Origin: Desulfovibrio sp.
GTDB taxonomy: Bacteria; Desulfobacterota; Desulfovibrionia; Desulfovibrionales; Desulfovibrionaceae
NCBI GenBank assembly: GCA_031276785.1
Contig: JAISMK010000100.1
Location: forward strand, 1 to 36,885
Direction of reading: 5' to 3'
Length of the DNA stretch: 36,885 nucleotides
Shown: positions 12,030 to 21,148 of the stretch, in pieces
Layout: the number at the start of each line of letters is the position of its first letter
Numbering within the stretch: position 1 is the stretch's first letter
Notes under the pieces: model-generated
What the model was told of the DNA's origin: nothing
Seen by the model: the letters and a program-made list of their open reading frames with translations, nothing else
Database searches by the model: none
Program-made: the position numbers and the translations under genes

Positions 12030-15000
12030 TTATCTTCTCCTCCGGCGGATCAGGCGGTCAAAGGCCAGGTAGATGACAGGGGTGGTGAACAGGGTCAGGG
12101 CCTGGCTTACCAGGAGCCCGCCCACCATGGTCATGCCCAGAGGACGGCGCAGTTCCGCCCCCATGCCCCAGCCCAGCATCATGGGCAGGGCGCCCAGAAT
12201 GGCGGTTACGGTAGTCATGAGGATGGGCCGCAGGCGCAGGAGGCAGGCCTGGCGGATGGCCTCGCGCGCGCTTTTGCCTTCCCGGCGTTGCGCCTCCAAG
12301 GCGAAGTCGATCATCATAATGGCGTTTTTTTTGACAATGCCTATGAGCAGAATTATGCCGATGACGCCGACAATATCGAGATCCATGCCGCAGGCCATGA
12401 GAGCCAGGAGGGCGCCGGCTCCGGCCGAGGGCAGGGTGGAGAGGATGGTGATGGGGTGGATGTAGTGTTCATAGAGGACCCCCAGAACTACATACATGGT
12501 GAGGACGGCGGCCAGAATAAGCCAGAGGGTGCCGGCCAGGGAGGTCTGGAAGGCGCGGGCCGCGCCCTGGGGGGTCAGTTGCAGGGAAATGGGCATGCCG
12601 AGGGCGCGGATGGTTTGCTCCACTTCTTCCACGCCCCGGATGGCCTGCCCCAGGCTGTGGCCGGGGGCCGGGTTGAAGGAAAGGGTGGCGCAGGGGAACT
12701 GCCCCTGGCGATTGATGACCAGGGGAACCGCGCGTTCTTCCAGGCTGGCCACGGCGGAGAAAGGCACCAGCGATCCGTTGCTTCCGGCCACATGGATATG
12801 CTGGATGTCTTCCGGGCTTTCCCGGAATTCCGGCTTAACCTCCAGAATAACCCTGTACTGGCTGGTTTGGGTGAAGATGGTGGAGATCATGCGCTGGCCG
12901 AAGGCGCTGTACAGGGCGCTGTCCAGGGCGGCGACGGATACTCCGAGGCTGGCGGCCCGGTCGCGGTCCAGAATCAGGCGGGCGGAACGGCCACCGGCCC
13001 GCAGATCGCAGGACACGTCGGCCAGAGCGGGATGTTGCTCCAGGCGCTCCAGCAGCCGGGGAACCCAGATTTCCAGGGATTGCTGGTCCGGGGCCTCCAG
13101 GGCGAACTGGTAGCGGGATGGGGAGAGGCGATCCTCAAGGGTCAAATCCTGCGCGGGCTGAAGGTGGAGGGTGATGCCCTGCAGGGAGGCCTGGTTCGCC
13201 TTAAGGCGCCGGATAATCTCAGGGGCGCGGTCCGGGCGTTCATCCAGAGGTTTGAGGTTGACGGCAAGGCGTCCACTGTTCAGGGCGGGGTTGATCCCGT
13301 CCACGCCGATGCAGGAGGAAAGGCTCTCCACCGCGGGATCTTCCAGAATCCGCCGGGCCGCCTCCCGCTGGCGCCTGGCCATTTCGGCGAAGCCGATGGA
13401 GGGCTCGGCCTCGGTTATGCCCGTCAGCAGGCCGGTATCCTGGGCGGGGAACAGTCCCTTGGGGATTAAAAGGTAGAGGAGTACCGTCAGGATCAGGACC
13501 AGGGCGGCCACAGCTAGGGTGGCTCCCTGGCGGTTCAGAACCGCGCCCAGCAGGCGGTCGTAGCCGGCAAGGACGCGCCGCCAGACCGGGGAGCCGCCAG
13601 CGGCCCCGGCCGCGGGGCGGAGGAGAAAGGCGCACATCATAGGCGTAAGGGTCAGGGAAACGACGGCTGAAAGGAGAATGGCGGCGGCCAGAGTAAGGGC
13701 GAATTCCCGGAACAGCCGGCCGGTCACATCGCCCATGAAGAGCAGAGGGATGAGAACGGCCACCAGGGAAACGGTCAGGGACAGGATGGTGAAGGCGATC
13801 TGCGCGGACCCGTCCAGAGCCGCGGCCAGTGGGCTTTTGCCCATCTCCATGTGGCGGTTGATGTTTTCCGTGACCACAATGGCATCGTCCACCACAAAAC
13901 CAGAAGCGATGGTCAGGGCCATAAGGGTGAGGTTGTTCACGGAATGGCCCAGAAAATACATGGCGGCAAAGGCGCCCACCAGAGACAGGGGCACGGCCAC
14001 GCCGGGAATAAGCGTGGCCGGTATGGAACGGAGGAAGAGGAACATCACAGCCACCACCAGGGCCACGGCCAGGCAGAGTTCCAGGCGCACGTCCGCCACC
14101 GTGGCCCTGGTGGTCAGGGTGCGGTCGGTGAGAATGCGGACTTCCACATTGTCCGGCAGGGTCTGGTTCATCCGGGGGAGCAGGGCCTTTATCTCGTCGG
14201 CCACGCGGATGACGTTGGCCCCAGGCTGGCGCTGTATGTTAAGGATAACGGCCGGCTCGTCGCCGCTCCAGGCGGCCAGGCGCTCGTCTTCCGGCCCTTC
14301 CGTCACATCCGCCACGGAGCCGAGGAATACGGGGGCATCGTTGGCATAGCCTATGATCAGGCGGCGGTATTCCTCGGGGCTGCGGAGCTGATCGTTGACG
14401 TCAATGCTGGAGGATCGCTCCGGACCGTCAAAGCTGCCTTTGGCGATGTTGACATTGGCGTTGGACACCGCCGCCCGGATGTCATCCAGAGACAAGCCGC
14501 GGGAGGCCAGGAGGCGGGGGTTGGCCTGGATGCGCATGGCCGGGCGCTGCCCTCCGGACAGGCTGACCAGTCCCACGCCGCTGATCTGGGAGATTTTCCT
14601 GGCCAGGCGGGTATCCACAAGGTCTTGCAGTCGGGGCAGGGGCATGCCCCCGGCTGTGACCGCCAGGGTCATGATGGGCGGATCGGCCGGGTTGACTTTG
14701 CGGTACAGGGGAGGATCGGGAAGATCGGAAGGCAGATAGCCGGATGCGGAATTGATGGCCGCCTGGACCTGCTGTTCCGCCACATCCAGATCCAGCTCCA
14801 GAGTGAATTGCAGCGTGATGACCGATGAGCCGCCGGAACTCTGCGAGATCATGGTGTTTAAGCCGGGCATCTGGCCGAACTGGCGCTCCAGGGGGGCGGT
14901 GATGCCCGTGGCGATAACCTCCGGCCCGGCGCCGGGATACAGCGTGAGTACCTGTATGGTGGGGTAGTCTATTTCCGGCAGGGCGGAAACGGGCATGCGC

Positions 15001-15092
15001 CCGTAAGCCAGCGCCCCGGCTAGAAAGAGGGCCGCCAGGAGCAGGGAGGTTGCCACCGGGCGCAGGATGAACAGCCGGGAAGGATTTGCCAT
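12030..15092 (-). CDS. mdtB: RND multidrug efflux transporter, MdtB-like
   Basis: This is the partner of the MdtC-like pump. The 1020-residue protein follows E. coli MdtB closely by eye: [16 protein letters not shown] at the start, [52 protein letters not shown], and the DD motif [17 protein letters not shown] in TM4. Both periplasmic porter halves and twelve membrane segments are expected from the length and pattern. The start ATG at 15092 has no Shine-Dalgarno, which would fit translational coupling to an upstream adaptor gene. However, no mdtA adaptor is present; only about 110 bases and half a repeat separate it from tolC. Confidence 0.94.
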   Translation of the reverse strand: MANPSRLFILRPVATSLLLAALFLAGALAYGRMPVSALPEIDYPTIQVLTLYPGAGPEVIATGITAPLERQFGQMPGLNTMISQSSGGSSVITLQFTLELDLDVAEQQVQAAINSASGYLPSDLPDPPLYRKVNPADPPIMTLAVTAGGMPLPRLQDLVDTRLARKISQISGVGLVSLSGGQRPAMRIQANPRLLASRGLSLDDIRAAVSNANVNIAKGSFDGPERSSSIDVNDQLRSPEEYRRLIIGYANDAPVFLGSVADVTEGPEDERLAAWSGDEPAVILNIQRQPGANVIRVADEIKALLPRMNQTLPDNVEVRILTDRTLTTRATVADVRLELCLAVALVVAVMFLFLRSIPATLIPGVAVPLSLVGAFAAMYFLGHSVNNLTLMALTIASGFVVDDAIVVTENINRHMEMGKSPLAAALDGSAQIAFTILSLTVSLVAVLIPLLFMGDVTGRLFREFALTLAAAILLSAVVSLTLTPMMCAFLLRPAAGAAGGSPVWRRVLAGYDRLLGAVLNRQGATLAVAALVLILTVLLYLLIPKGLFPAQDTGLLTGITEAEPSIGFAEMARRQREAARRILEDPAVESLSSCIGVDGINPALNSGRLAVNLKPLDERPDRAPEIIRRLKANQASLQGITLHLQPAQDLTLEDRLSPSRYQFALEAPDQQSLEIWVPRLLERLEQHPALADVSCDLRAGGRSARLILDRDRAASLGVSVAALDSALYSAFGQRMISTIFTQTSQYRVILEVKPEFRESPEDIQHIHVAGSNGSLVPFSAVASLEERAVPLVINRQGQFPCATLSFNPAPGHSLGQAIRGVEEVEQTIRALGMPISLQLTPQGAARAFQTSLAGTLWLILAAVLTMYVVLGVLYEHYIHPITILSTLPSAGAGALLALMACGMDLDIVGVIGIILLIGIVKKNAIMMIDFALEAQRREGKSAREAIRQACLLRLRPILMTTVTAILGALPMMLGWGMGAELRRPLGMTMVGGLLVSQALTLFTTPVIYLAFDRLIRRRRR

Positions 15093-15200
15093 GCTGGACC
15101 GGGCAGGGGCGAAGGGTTGCCGGAACGCTCAGGGGCTTTCCCGTTCTGTATCAGGGATTGCCTCCTCCGGCAACGCCCGTGGGCAAGGCTCCTCCTTAGG
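15093..15200 (-). other. Short gap before mdtB; possible leftover of an adaptor gene tail
   Basis: No complete gene is present. One minus-strand frame stays open from the tolC stop through the repeat and reads LPPKEEPCPRALPEEAI then PDTERESP to a TGA at 15131-15129. This Pro/Glu-rich text resembles the disordered tail often found at the end of RND adaptor proteins, but it is too short to assign. The tail would end 36 bases before the mdtB start codon. Confidence 0.25.
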
Positions 15201-15263
15201 CGGCAAGGATTTGCGAGCAAATCCTTGCAGAGCGGTCCAACTTTTCAAAGTTAAACCGCTCTA
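15201..15263. repeat. Family A repeat, 63-bp half copy (hairpins 1 and 2 only)
   Basis: On the minus strand this reads TAGAGCGGTTTAACTTTG onward. It contains hairpin 1 (GAGCGGTTTAACTTT / AAAGTTGGACCGCTC) and the perfect 12-bp hairpin 2 (GCAAGGATTTGC / GCAAATCCTTGC), then stops where hairpin 3 would begin. The TAG is the stop codon of tolC. Its orientation relative to the gene is opposite to that of the full copies. Confidence 0.85.
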
Positions 15264-16625
15264 GAAAAATCCGCTCTCCGCTCCGGTCTCAATGGACAAG
15301 CCCTCGCGCGCAATGCCGAAGCTGGGCAGGAAATCCCCTCCCAGGGCCAGGAGCCGGTATTGGGCGGCAAGGACGTTCTGCTGGGCCGTGACGTACTGGA
15401 TGGATGAACTGAACACCTCGTTTTCCGCGTCCAGAACATCCAGCAGGGAGCGCTGGCCCACGTTGAACTGCTCCAAGTACATGTCGCGCGTCTGGGTGGC
15501 GTACTGCACGGAGTTGCCGTAGAACTTGGCCTGTTCCCTGGCGGAGATCAGCTCGCTCCAGGTGGCGGCGGTTTCCTGGGCGACCGTGTCGTACAGGGCC
15601 GCCAGTTCCTGGCGGGTCTGGCGGTAACGGGCCTTGTCGCCCTTGACGTTGAAGTAGTCATAACCGCCGTTGAACAGATTCCACTGGGCGCGCAGCATGA
15701 AGGCCATGCTGCCGGTGTCCGTAAGGGAGCTGCCGCTGCGGTAGCTGTAGGAAGGCCCTAACTCGAAGGTCAGTTGCGGGTAAAAGGGGGATTTGTCCAG
15801 CTCCGACTGGAAGCGGGCGGTTTCAGCGTCGGAGGTCAGGGCTTTGAGTTTGAAGTTGCCGGACTGGCTCTCGGCCAGGGCGACTTCCAGGCTGGGATAG
15901 GCATCCTTGGGGGCGAAGGGAGGCTCCAGATTGCCCGCGTCCTTGCCGGTCAGGCGCTTGTAGTTCGTCAGGGCCACTTCCAGAGCGGAGCGGCTCTCCG
16001 CCAGGGAGGCTTCCGTGCGGGCCAGACGGCTCCGCGTCTGGGTGACGTCGGCCATTGTGGCTGCGCCGCTACGCTGGCGCTCCACCTGAGAGGAGAGGAT
16101 GGTGCGGTGGTTTTTGACGTTGAGTTCCGCCAGAGCGCAGATGCGGCGCTGGCGGTAGACCTCAATGTGGGCCAGGAGCGCGTCCAGGCCCAGAGCCTCG
16201 GCATTGTCGAACAGGCGATTGACGGCGGAATCCAACTGCGATTCCCCAATGCTGACCCTGTTCCAGGTGGCGAAGCCGTCCCAGATTGTCTGGGAAACGA
16301 CCAGGCTGGCCTCGCTGGTGCTGCGGAATTCGCGGCGGCCCTGTCTGGCGCCTGGAGCTCGGGTAATGGTGTCGCTTACCTGGTCGAAACCGAACCCGGC
16401 GCGCACATCCATCCGGGGGAACCAGCCGCTGCGGGCCCGGCTGAGATCATGGGCGGCTGCCTGTCTATTTTCCTGAAAGACCTTTACATTGGGGTTATAG
16501 GCGATAGCCTCTTCCACCGTCTCTTTAAGCGTGGTGCCGTCCGCCGCCGCCGCCCCGGCGCAGGTCAGGGCCAAAAGCGGCAGAGCCAGACAGACCGCGC
16601 ATTTTTTCCACATGCTGAGGATCAC
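15261..16625 (-). CDS. TolC-family outer membrane channel, type I secretion style
   Basis: This is an outer membrane trimeric channel protein for export. I chose the GTG at 16625 because AAGGAAGG lies six bases upstream; ATG 16613 is the alternative. A cleavable signal peptide (CAVCLALPLLALTCAGAAAA) precedes the mature sequence TLKETVEEAIAYNPNVKV, which is typical of TolC proteins of type I secretion systems. Two efflux repeats and long coiled helices fill the rest, with FNVGQRSLLDVLDAENEVF near residue 385 as the family hallmark. No ABC transporter or HlyD-type partner is in the window. It lies directly upstream of mdtB on the same strand, so it could also serve that pump, but the sequence style favours type I secretion. 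Confidence 0.9.
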   Translation of the reverse strand: MILSMWKKCAVCLALPLLALTCAGAAAADGTTLKETVEEAIAYNPNVKVFQENRQAAAHDLSRARSGWFPRMDVRAGFGFDQVSDTITRAPGARQGRREFRSTSEASLVVSQTIWDGFATWNRVSIGESQLDSAVNRLFDNAEALGLDALLAHIEVYRQRRICALAELNVKNHRTILSSQVERQRSGAATMADVTQTRSRLARTEASLAESRSALEVALTNYKRLTGKDAGNLEPPFAPKDAYPSLEVALAESQSGNFKLKALTSDAETARFQSELDKSPFYPQLTFELGPSYSYRSGSSLTDTGSMAFMLRAQWNLFNGGYDYFNVKGDKARYRQTRQELAALYDTVAQETAATWSELISAREQAKFYGNSVQYATQTRDMYLEQFNVGQRSLLDVLDAENEVFSSSIQYVTAQQNVLAAQYRLLALGGDFLPSFGIAREGLSIETGAESGFF

Positions 16626-17277
16626 TGACAACCTTCCTTGGCTGGAGTTACGCCGCGCCGGCAACGAATTTACTTCTTCCGTTCCCGGAGCGGGCCTGTC
16701 GGTGGAGAAACCCGGACCTTCGCCGCCATCCGCAACGCCGTGGCTTGCCCCGCCTTTTCCCGCGGGGGGACTCCTCCGGAGGGAAAAGACATAAAACAGC
16801 GCAAGAATCCTGTGCGCCGGGCATCATAACAACACGCAGTAAGGGCGGCTTATCCATTTACTCATTTGCCGCCGTCTTCGTGCGATTATGGAATGAACTA
16901 ATATCTGTTTTTTTAGGAATGTCCAGATATATTTTGCAATTTTTTCTTTTTTCCACAACCAACCCCCAAAGCTGGAAAAAACAAGGACGGTGCGGGGACA
17001 TTCCAGGCCGGTACGCTGAATTTTTTATATTAAAAAACAAATAGTTATGATATATGTACGCATCTTCTGCTCCGGGAGGGGGAAAAAATCTCTCCCTTCT
17101 GTACCAAAGACGATGTTTTTTTTCTTAACAGGCTTTATCCTCTCAGGCAAAGGCGTATATCCGCACAATACAGAGAGGTCGTCTTTTGTTGTTATGCGCC
17201 GTGCGCTTGCGGCAGACAGGGAGGGCAGGGCGCGAAGCGCCTAAGGGAGCGTTTCAAAATCAAAATACTCTGGAAAG
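16626..17277. other. Long AT-richer intergenic region upstream of tolC
   Basis: About 650 bases without a convincing gene. The 16860-17170 part is clearly richer in A and T than its surroundings, with several T and A runs. It probably holds the tolC promoter, though no clean -35/-10 pair could be picked. GGCGC TTC GCGCC near 17230 is a small hairpin. At 17246-17276 there is a partial family A/C repeat end (GGAGCGTTTCAAAATCAAAA), close to one at 22477-22498. Confidence 0.5.
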
Positions 17278-17925
17278 TCAGAGATTCTTTTCGGCGAGTT
17301 TTTCCAGATATAGGTTCAGGCGCGTCAGGTCGTGGTGCCAGGGGTGGCCGGAGGAGCGGAAGCATTGTCCCCGGCCGTAGAAAAGGGCGCCGGCGGCTTC
17401 GGCGGCGAGTTGATCGGTGCGGCTGTCCCCCACCATGACGGCCTGCTCCGGGGGCGCTCCGGACAGGCGCAGGATGTTCCGCAAGAGGCTGGCCTTGTCC
17501 GGGGGGGAACCGAAGATGCCCGTAAAATATCCGGCCAGACCCTTGTGGCGTAGAACTTCGGCCAGTTCTTCCTGCGGGGTGCCGGAGGCCACAAAGAGTG
17601 GAACGCGCCCGCTCCAGGCCGTCAGCGTTTCCAGCGCGCCGGGGACAAGGCTGCTTGACAGCACTTCCTCCAGGCAGAAGGAGGCGAAGCGGCGGCAGAG
17701 AGCCTCATTTTCCCCGGCCGACAGAGGGCGGTAAAGAACTTCCTTGAAAAACCAGGCGAATTTCTCCGCCCGGCTGACCCCGCCGTTTTCCTTGTGGTGG
17801 CGCGTCAGGCGCCCGGCGGCCCGGGGGCCGAAGTCAGCCTCAATACGCTCAAAGGCGCGGGTTTTGGCTTCGACGCTCTCCAGCAGTACTCCGTCGCAGT
17901 CAAAGACGACAAGGGCTAGGGGCAT
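17278..17925 (-). CDS. HAD-superfamily phosphatase (phosphoglycolate phosphatase-like)
   Basis: This is a probable cytosolic phosphatase acting on a small phosphorylated metabolite. The 215-residue protein has HAD motif I as VVFDCDGVLLES at the N-terminus (nucleophile Asp9), motif II as LFVASGTPQEEL near residue 112, a Lys in the SPPDKASLL segment and motif IV as AVMVGDSRTDQLAA near 165. The cap domain is the helical C1 type between residues 15 and 85. The start ATG overlaps the end of the dehydrogenase gene by ten bases, so both are probably one operon. The exact substrate cannot be told from sequence. Confidence 0.9.
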   Translation of the reverse strand: MPLALVVFDCDGVLLESVEAKTRAFERIEADFGPRAAGRLTRHHKENGGVSRAEKFAWFFKEVLYRPLSAGENEALCRRFASFCLEEVLSSSLVPGALETLTAWSGRVPLFVASGTPQEELAEVLRHKGLAGYFTGIFGSPPDKASLLRNILRLSGAPPEQAVMVGDSRTDQLAAEAAGALFYGRGQCFRSSGHPWHHDLTRLNLYLEKLAEKNL

Positions 17926-18839
17926 AGGGCCTCCAGCAGGTTGCGGATGGCTGTGGTTTCCATGAGGATGCGGGATTCGCGGGCGTAGGAGCCGGCGTGG
18001 GGGGTGAGTATGGTGTTGGGCGTCAACAGCAGGGGGCCTTGATAGGGTTCCCTGGAAAAAACGTCCAGGGCGGCCCCGGCCAGCCTGCCTGACCGCAGGG
18101 CGTCCGCCAGTGCGTCCTCATCAACAAGACCTCCCCGCGCGGCGTTGATCAGGAAGGCGCCGGGCTTTATGCGGGCGATGGCGGCGGCATCCAGCAGTGG
18201 GGAATTGTCCGGGGGCCTGGGGGCGTGCAGGCTGATCAGGTCCGCCCAGGACAGCAGATCCGGCAGATCCAAGGGGGCGTGGGGCGCGGCGGAGGCCGGG
18301 GGAACGGGATCGAAAAAAGAGGTTCTGGCGCCGAGAGCCAGAAAGAGATCGGCCGTTGCCCGGCCGATGCGGCCAAGGCCGACAATACCCACCTTGGAAT
18401 CCGCCAGCAGGCCTCCCATGCGCTTTTTCCAGAGGCCGTTCCGCATGTCCCTGTCCATGCCGGGGATATGGCGCAGGAGGCCCAGGGCCAGGCCCAGGGC
18501 GAGTTCGGCCACGGCGCGGGTGGGGGCGTCCGGGGTGTGGCGCACGGCGATGCCCCTGGCCGCCGCCGCGGCAAGATCCACATTGTCCAGCCCGGTCCCG
18601 CAGCGGGAAATGACCTTAAGATCCGGCAGGGCGTCCATCAGGCGCGCGGTCAGGGGTTCGGTGCCGGCGGCCACGGCAACGCAGCCCGCAAGCAGGGCGA
18701 TGGCCTCATCCTCCGTCAGGGTGCGGCCGTGGGGATTGAGGCGCGGGATCAGGCCGGCCTGCCGCAGGAGGAGGAGAGGTTCGGAGCTGAACTCGGCAAA
18801 GGACGAGGTGCTTACGGCTACGGTTCTGGAGAGGGACAT
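17916..18839 (-). CDS. D-2-hydroxyacid dehydrogenase (SerA-like, NAD-dependent)
   Basis: The protein belongs to the D-isomer 2-hydroxyacid dehydrogenase family, which interconverts 2-hydroxy and 2-oxo acids with NAD(H). It has 307 residues and no ACT domain, so it is shorter than full SerA. The nucleotide-binding motif is VGIVGLGRIGRATADLF near residue 150. Catalytic residues appear as Arg in NAARGGLVDE near 235 and His in LTPHAGSYA near 283. I chose ATG 18839, preceded by AAGGAA; the frame is open 16 more codons, but those lie in a dispersed repeat (the apparent start MDFGNA recurs before ispDF). It is coupled to a HAD phosphatase, suggesting a short pathway on a phosphorylated hydroxyacid. 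Confidence 0.9.
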   Translation of the reverse strand: MSLSRTVAVSTSSFAEFSSEPLLLLRQAGLIPRLNPHGRTLTEDEAIALLAGCVAVAAGTEPLTARLMDALPDLKVISRCGTGLDNVDLAAAAARGIAVRHTPDAPTRAVAELALGLALGLLRHIPGMDRDMRNGLWKKRMGGLLADSKVGIVGLGRIGRATADLFLALGARTSFFDPVPPASAAPHAPLDLPDLLSWADLISLHAPRPPDNSPLLDAAAIARIKPGAFLINAARGGLVDEDALADALRSGRLAGAALDVFSREPYQGPLLLTPNTILTPHAGSYARESRILMETTAIRNLLEALCP

Positions 18840-18862
18840 GCCGGTTCCTTGGCAGCAATACG

Positions 18863-18920
18863 CTTTATCAGCATTTCCGAAATCCATTTAATCAGTGCTT
18901 CCTTAACCTGGAATCCGAAT
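18863..18920. repeat. Family E repeat end followed by a family D repeat end
   Basis: TTTCCGAAATCCATTTAATC and the following CAG(T/C)GCTTCC recur almost exactly at 21105-21137. Bases 18899-18920 are, on the minus strand, ATTCGGATTCCAGGTTAA, a family D end that recurs at 36740. The two ends abut, and a 127-bp family A element begins at the next base. All three lie in the leader of the dehydrogenase gene. Confidence 0.75.
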
Positions 18921-19047
18921 TAGAGCAGTTCAACTTTGAAAAAGTTGGACTGCTCCGCAAGGATTTGCTTGCAAATCCTTGCCGCGAAATGCTTGCATGC
19001 GGGCTTTGCCCGCCGTTAAGCAAGCATTTCAAGCGTAAAATACTCTA
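18921..19047. repeat. Family A repeat, 127-bp three-hairpin form (copy 2)
   Basis: This has the same length and layout as the copy at 7208. Hairpin 1 is GAGCAGTTCAACTTT / AAAGTTGGACTGCTC, hairpin 2 is a perfect 12-bp stem, and hairpin 3 has the tip GCGGGC TTT GCCCGC. Compared with copy 1, the T-A pair in stem 1 is C-G and the A-T pair in the tip is G-C, so paired bases change together. The right end supplies the TAG stop of the acetyltransferase gene. Confidence 0.9.
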
Positions 19048-19635
19048 GGCCGCGCCCCTGAAGCGCAGAACGCGGGCCGGAACTCCGGCCACCACGGCAT
19101 CGGCCGGAACGTCCGCAGTGACCACGGAACCCGCGGCCACCACCGCCCCTGAACAGATGCGCACTCCGGGCAGGATGGTGACGTGAGCGGCGATCCAGAC
19201 ATTATCTTCAATGATGACCAGGGAAGGGTCGTGCCCCTGGTCCGTTATGGGGATGTCCATACGGTCAAAGGTGTGGTTTGCTCCCTGAATGAGAACCATG
19301 GGGCCGATGGCCACGTTGTTACCGATGCTGATTTCGGCATCGTTGGCGTTGAGTGAGGAAAAATCGCCGACAAAGACGCGGCTGCCCAGCCGCAGGCGTC
19401 CCCTGGCGGCGTAGAGGGAGGCATGACGGTTCAGGCCCACGCCGCGTCCTAAGCTGATGTTGCGGAAGCCCTGAATGACGACGCCGACGCCCGTGCGCAG
19501 GCCGGGTCCGGCCGCGTGGAAAAGGGGCCTGTAGAGCAGGCGGCGCAGAATAGTGCCGGGACCGCCGGGGATCCAGCCCAGAAGGCAGCGCCAGAGTTCT
19601 TCCCCCTGAAGATAGAGGCGTTCGCGCAAGATCAT
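19045..19635 (-). CDS. Hexapeptide-repeat acyltransferase (maltose O-acetyltransferase/WbbJ type)
   Basis: This is a left-handed beta-helix acyltransferase, probably moving an acetyl group from acetyl-CoA to a sugar or surface polysaccharide. The 196 residues contain hexapeptide repeats from about residue 55 (ISLGRGVGLNRHASLYAA) to the end. The active-site His is probably in IQGANHTFDRMDIPI near residue 118, and the closing repeats IIEDNVWIAAHVTILPGV and GAVVAAGSVVTADVPA are typical. The ATG overlaps the ispDF stop by four bases (ATGA), so it is cotranscribed with it. Its TAG stop is the first three bases of a 127-bp repeat. Acceptor unknown. Confidence 0.9.
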   Translation of the reverse strand: MILRERLYLQGEELWRCLLGWIPGGPGTILRRLLYRPLFHAAGPGLRTGVGVVIQGFRNISLGRGVGLNRHASLYAARGRLRLGSRVFVGDFSSLNANDAEISIGNNVAIGPMVLIQGANHTFDRMDIPITDQGHDPSLVIIEDNVWIAAHVTILPGVRICSGAVVAAGSVVTADVPADAVVAGVPARVLRFRGAA

Positions 19636-20909
19636 GGGGTATCAGGCCTTCGGCCGCAGTGCCCGTTTTCTCCGGCTCCCGGCTCGGCCGGACGGGTGCC
19701 GGTGACCAGGGCCAGTACCTTGATGCCCTTTTTTTCGCCGGTGAAGCCGAGGTGTTCTTCCGTGGTGGCCTTGATGCTGACGCTGGAGACAGGCAGGTGG
19801 AGCAGGCGGGCCACGTTGGCGGCAATGGCCTCACGTTGCGGGGCGATGCGCGGAACCTGGGCGATGACGGTAATGTCCACATGGCAGATGGTCAGCCCCC
19901 GGCGCAGGCAGAGGGCCAGGGTCTCAGCCAGGAGTATGCCGCTGGAGATGCCCTCGTAGGCGGAGTCGCTGTCGGGAAAGAGGCCGCCGATGTCTCCGGC
20001 GCCGATGCAGCCGAGCAGGGCGTCTATCAGGGCATGGAGCAGGGCGTCACCGTCGGAGTGGGCGCTGACGGTCAGTGGGCAGGCCAGGGTCACGCCGCCC
20101 AGAATAAAGGGGCGGTCGCCGCCGTAGCGGTGTACATCATAGCCGAGGCCGGTGCAGGGGATGCGGGGGGGAGCTGCGTCGCGCAGGAGGTCCAGATCGG
20201 CCGGGTCAGTTATCTTGCGGTTGGCAGCTTCGCCCTCCACCACCAGGACGGGAGCGCCGCCGGCTTCCACCAGGGAGGCGTCGTCGGTGGCGGCAAGGCC
20301 CAGAGCGCGGGCGCGGCCATGGGCTCGGACCAGGACTTCGCGGGCGAAGCCCTGGGGTGTCTGGGCGGCGCGCAGGCGGCGGCGGGGCAGGGTGCGGGCG
20401 ACTACAAGGCCTTCTTCGCCCGCTTCCGTCCCGCGCACGGCCTTAATGGTGTCTGTGACCGGGATGGCCGGAATGACGGCCGGGCGGCCTTCCAGCAGGG
20501 GAGCCAGGACGCGCGTCATCAGGGCCGGGGAGGCAAAGGGCCGGGCGGCATCGTGTACGAGGACGGCATCGCAGTCTGGGGGTAGGGCCTCAAGGCCGTT
20601 CCAGACGGAATCCTGCCGCCTCGGCCCGCCGGAGACAAGCCGCCAGGGCAGACCAAGCCCTCCGCCGGGCAGGCCGGCCTCCAGGCGGCGTATTTCCTCC
20701 TCCCGGCGGAGGAGGGCATTCCCCTCCCCATCGGGGGGAGGCATAACGAAAATGATGCCCCGTAGGGGGGCAAGGCGGTACAGAACCAGAACAGAACGCC
20801 AATACAGGGGCGCCCCGTCCAGAGGTAAAAACTGTTTGGGCAGCCCTCCCCCTTGCCCGGCAAGGCGTCTGCCGCTTCCGGCGGCAAGCAGAATAGCCCA
20901 GATATTCAT
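19632..20909 (-). CDS. ispDF: Bifunctional IspD/IspF enzyme of the MEP isoprenoid pathway
   Basis: The N-terminal IspD half couples CTP with 2-C-methyl-D-erythritol 4-phosphate; the C-terminal IspF half forms the 2,4-cyclodiphosphate. The 425-residue fusion starts MNIWAILLAAGSGRRL, the nucleotidyltransferase signature, with LPKQFLPL next and VHDAARPF near residue 120. The IspF half begins near residue 255 with GLGYDVHRY, whose Asp and His bind metal. It continues with GGVTL, AHSDGDALLHALIDALLG, DIGGLFPDSD and KATTEEHLGFTG. I chose ATG 20909, matching the usual IspD start, rather than a start 70 codons upstream, which lies in repeat DNA. It overlaps the downstream acyltransferase gene by four bases. 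Confidence 0.96.
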   Translation of the reverse strand: MNIWAILLAAGSGRRLAGQGGGLPKQFLPLDGAPLYWRSVLVLYRLAPLRGIIFVMPPPDGEGNALLRREEEIRRLEAGLPGGGLGLPWRLVSGGPRRQDSVWNGLEALPPDCDAVLVHDAARPFASPALMTRVLAPLLEGRPAVIPAIPVTDTIKAVRGTEAGEEGLVVARTLPRRRLRAAQTPQGFAREVLVRAHGRARALGLAATDDASLVEAGGAPVLVVEGEAANRKITDPADLDLLRDAAPPRIPCTGLGYDVHRYGGDRPFILGGVTLACPLTVSAHSDGDALLHALIDALLGCIGAGDIGGLFPDSDSAYEGISSGILLAETLALCLRRGLTICHVDITVIAQVPRIAPQREAIAANVARLLHLPVSSVSIKATTEEHLGFTGEKKGIKVLALVTGTRPAEPGAGENGHCGRRPDTP

Positions 20910-20984
20910 GCTCTTTTCCAAAGCAAGCACTGCGTTATTGAAGTACTCCGCCCCCCATCTGTCCGGTTCAGAATGAAAATACAT

Positions 20985-21142
20985 AAGGGAACGCTGATTT
21001 ATTCCGTTTGGACCGCGTTGCTCGTTCTTTTTGCAGAGTGGCAGGACGGAAGAGTCCAGCCCCCTGCAAAAAGAACTCGCGCCTTGCCAAACGAAAAACT
21101 CAGCGTTTCCGAAATCCATTTAATCAGCGCTTCCATAAGGAT
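20985..21142. repeat. Family E foldback element between rnpB and ispDF
   Basis: The left half GGGAACGCTGATTTATTCC continues to a TTCTTTTTGCAG end. The right half begins CTGCAAAAAGAA and ends with CAGCGTTTCC. The two halves pair as an imperfect long inverted repeat of roughly 45 bases per arm. The right end carries TTTCCGAAATCCATTTAATC and CAGCGCTTCC, shared with 18863-18908. No open reading frame of interest is inside, so it looks like a non-autonomous mobile element. Confidence 0.7.
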
Positions 21143-21148
21143 CTGAAA

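Noticed and set aside
11619-13469. A 616-codon plus-strand open frame across mdtC and mdtB
   Set aside because: Antiparallel shadow of two strongly conserved RND genes; no ribosome-binding site or domain.
16858-17040. 60-codon minus-strand frame in the AT-rich region upstream of tolC
   Set aside because: No Shine-Dalgarno, no resemblance to a known protein and composition like non-coding DNA.
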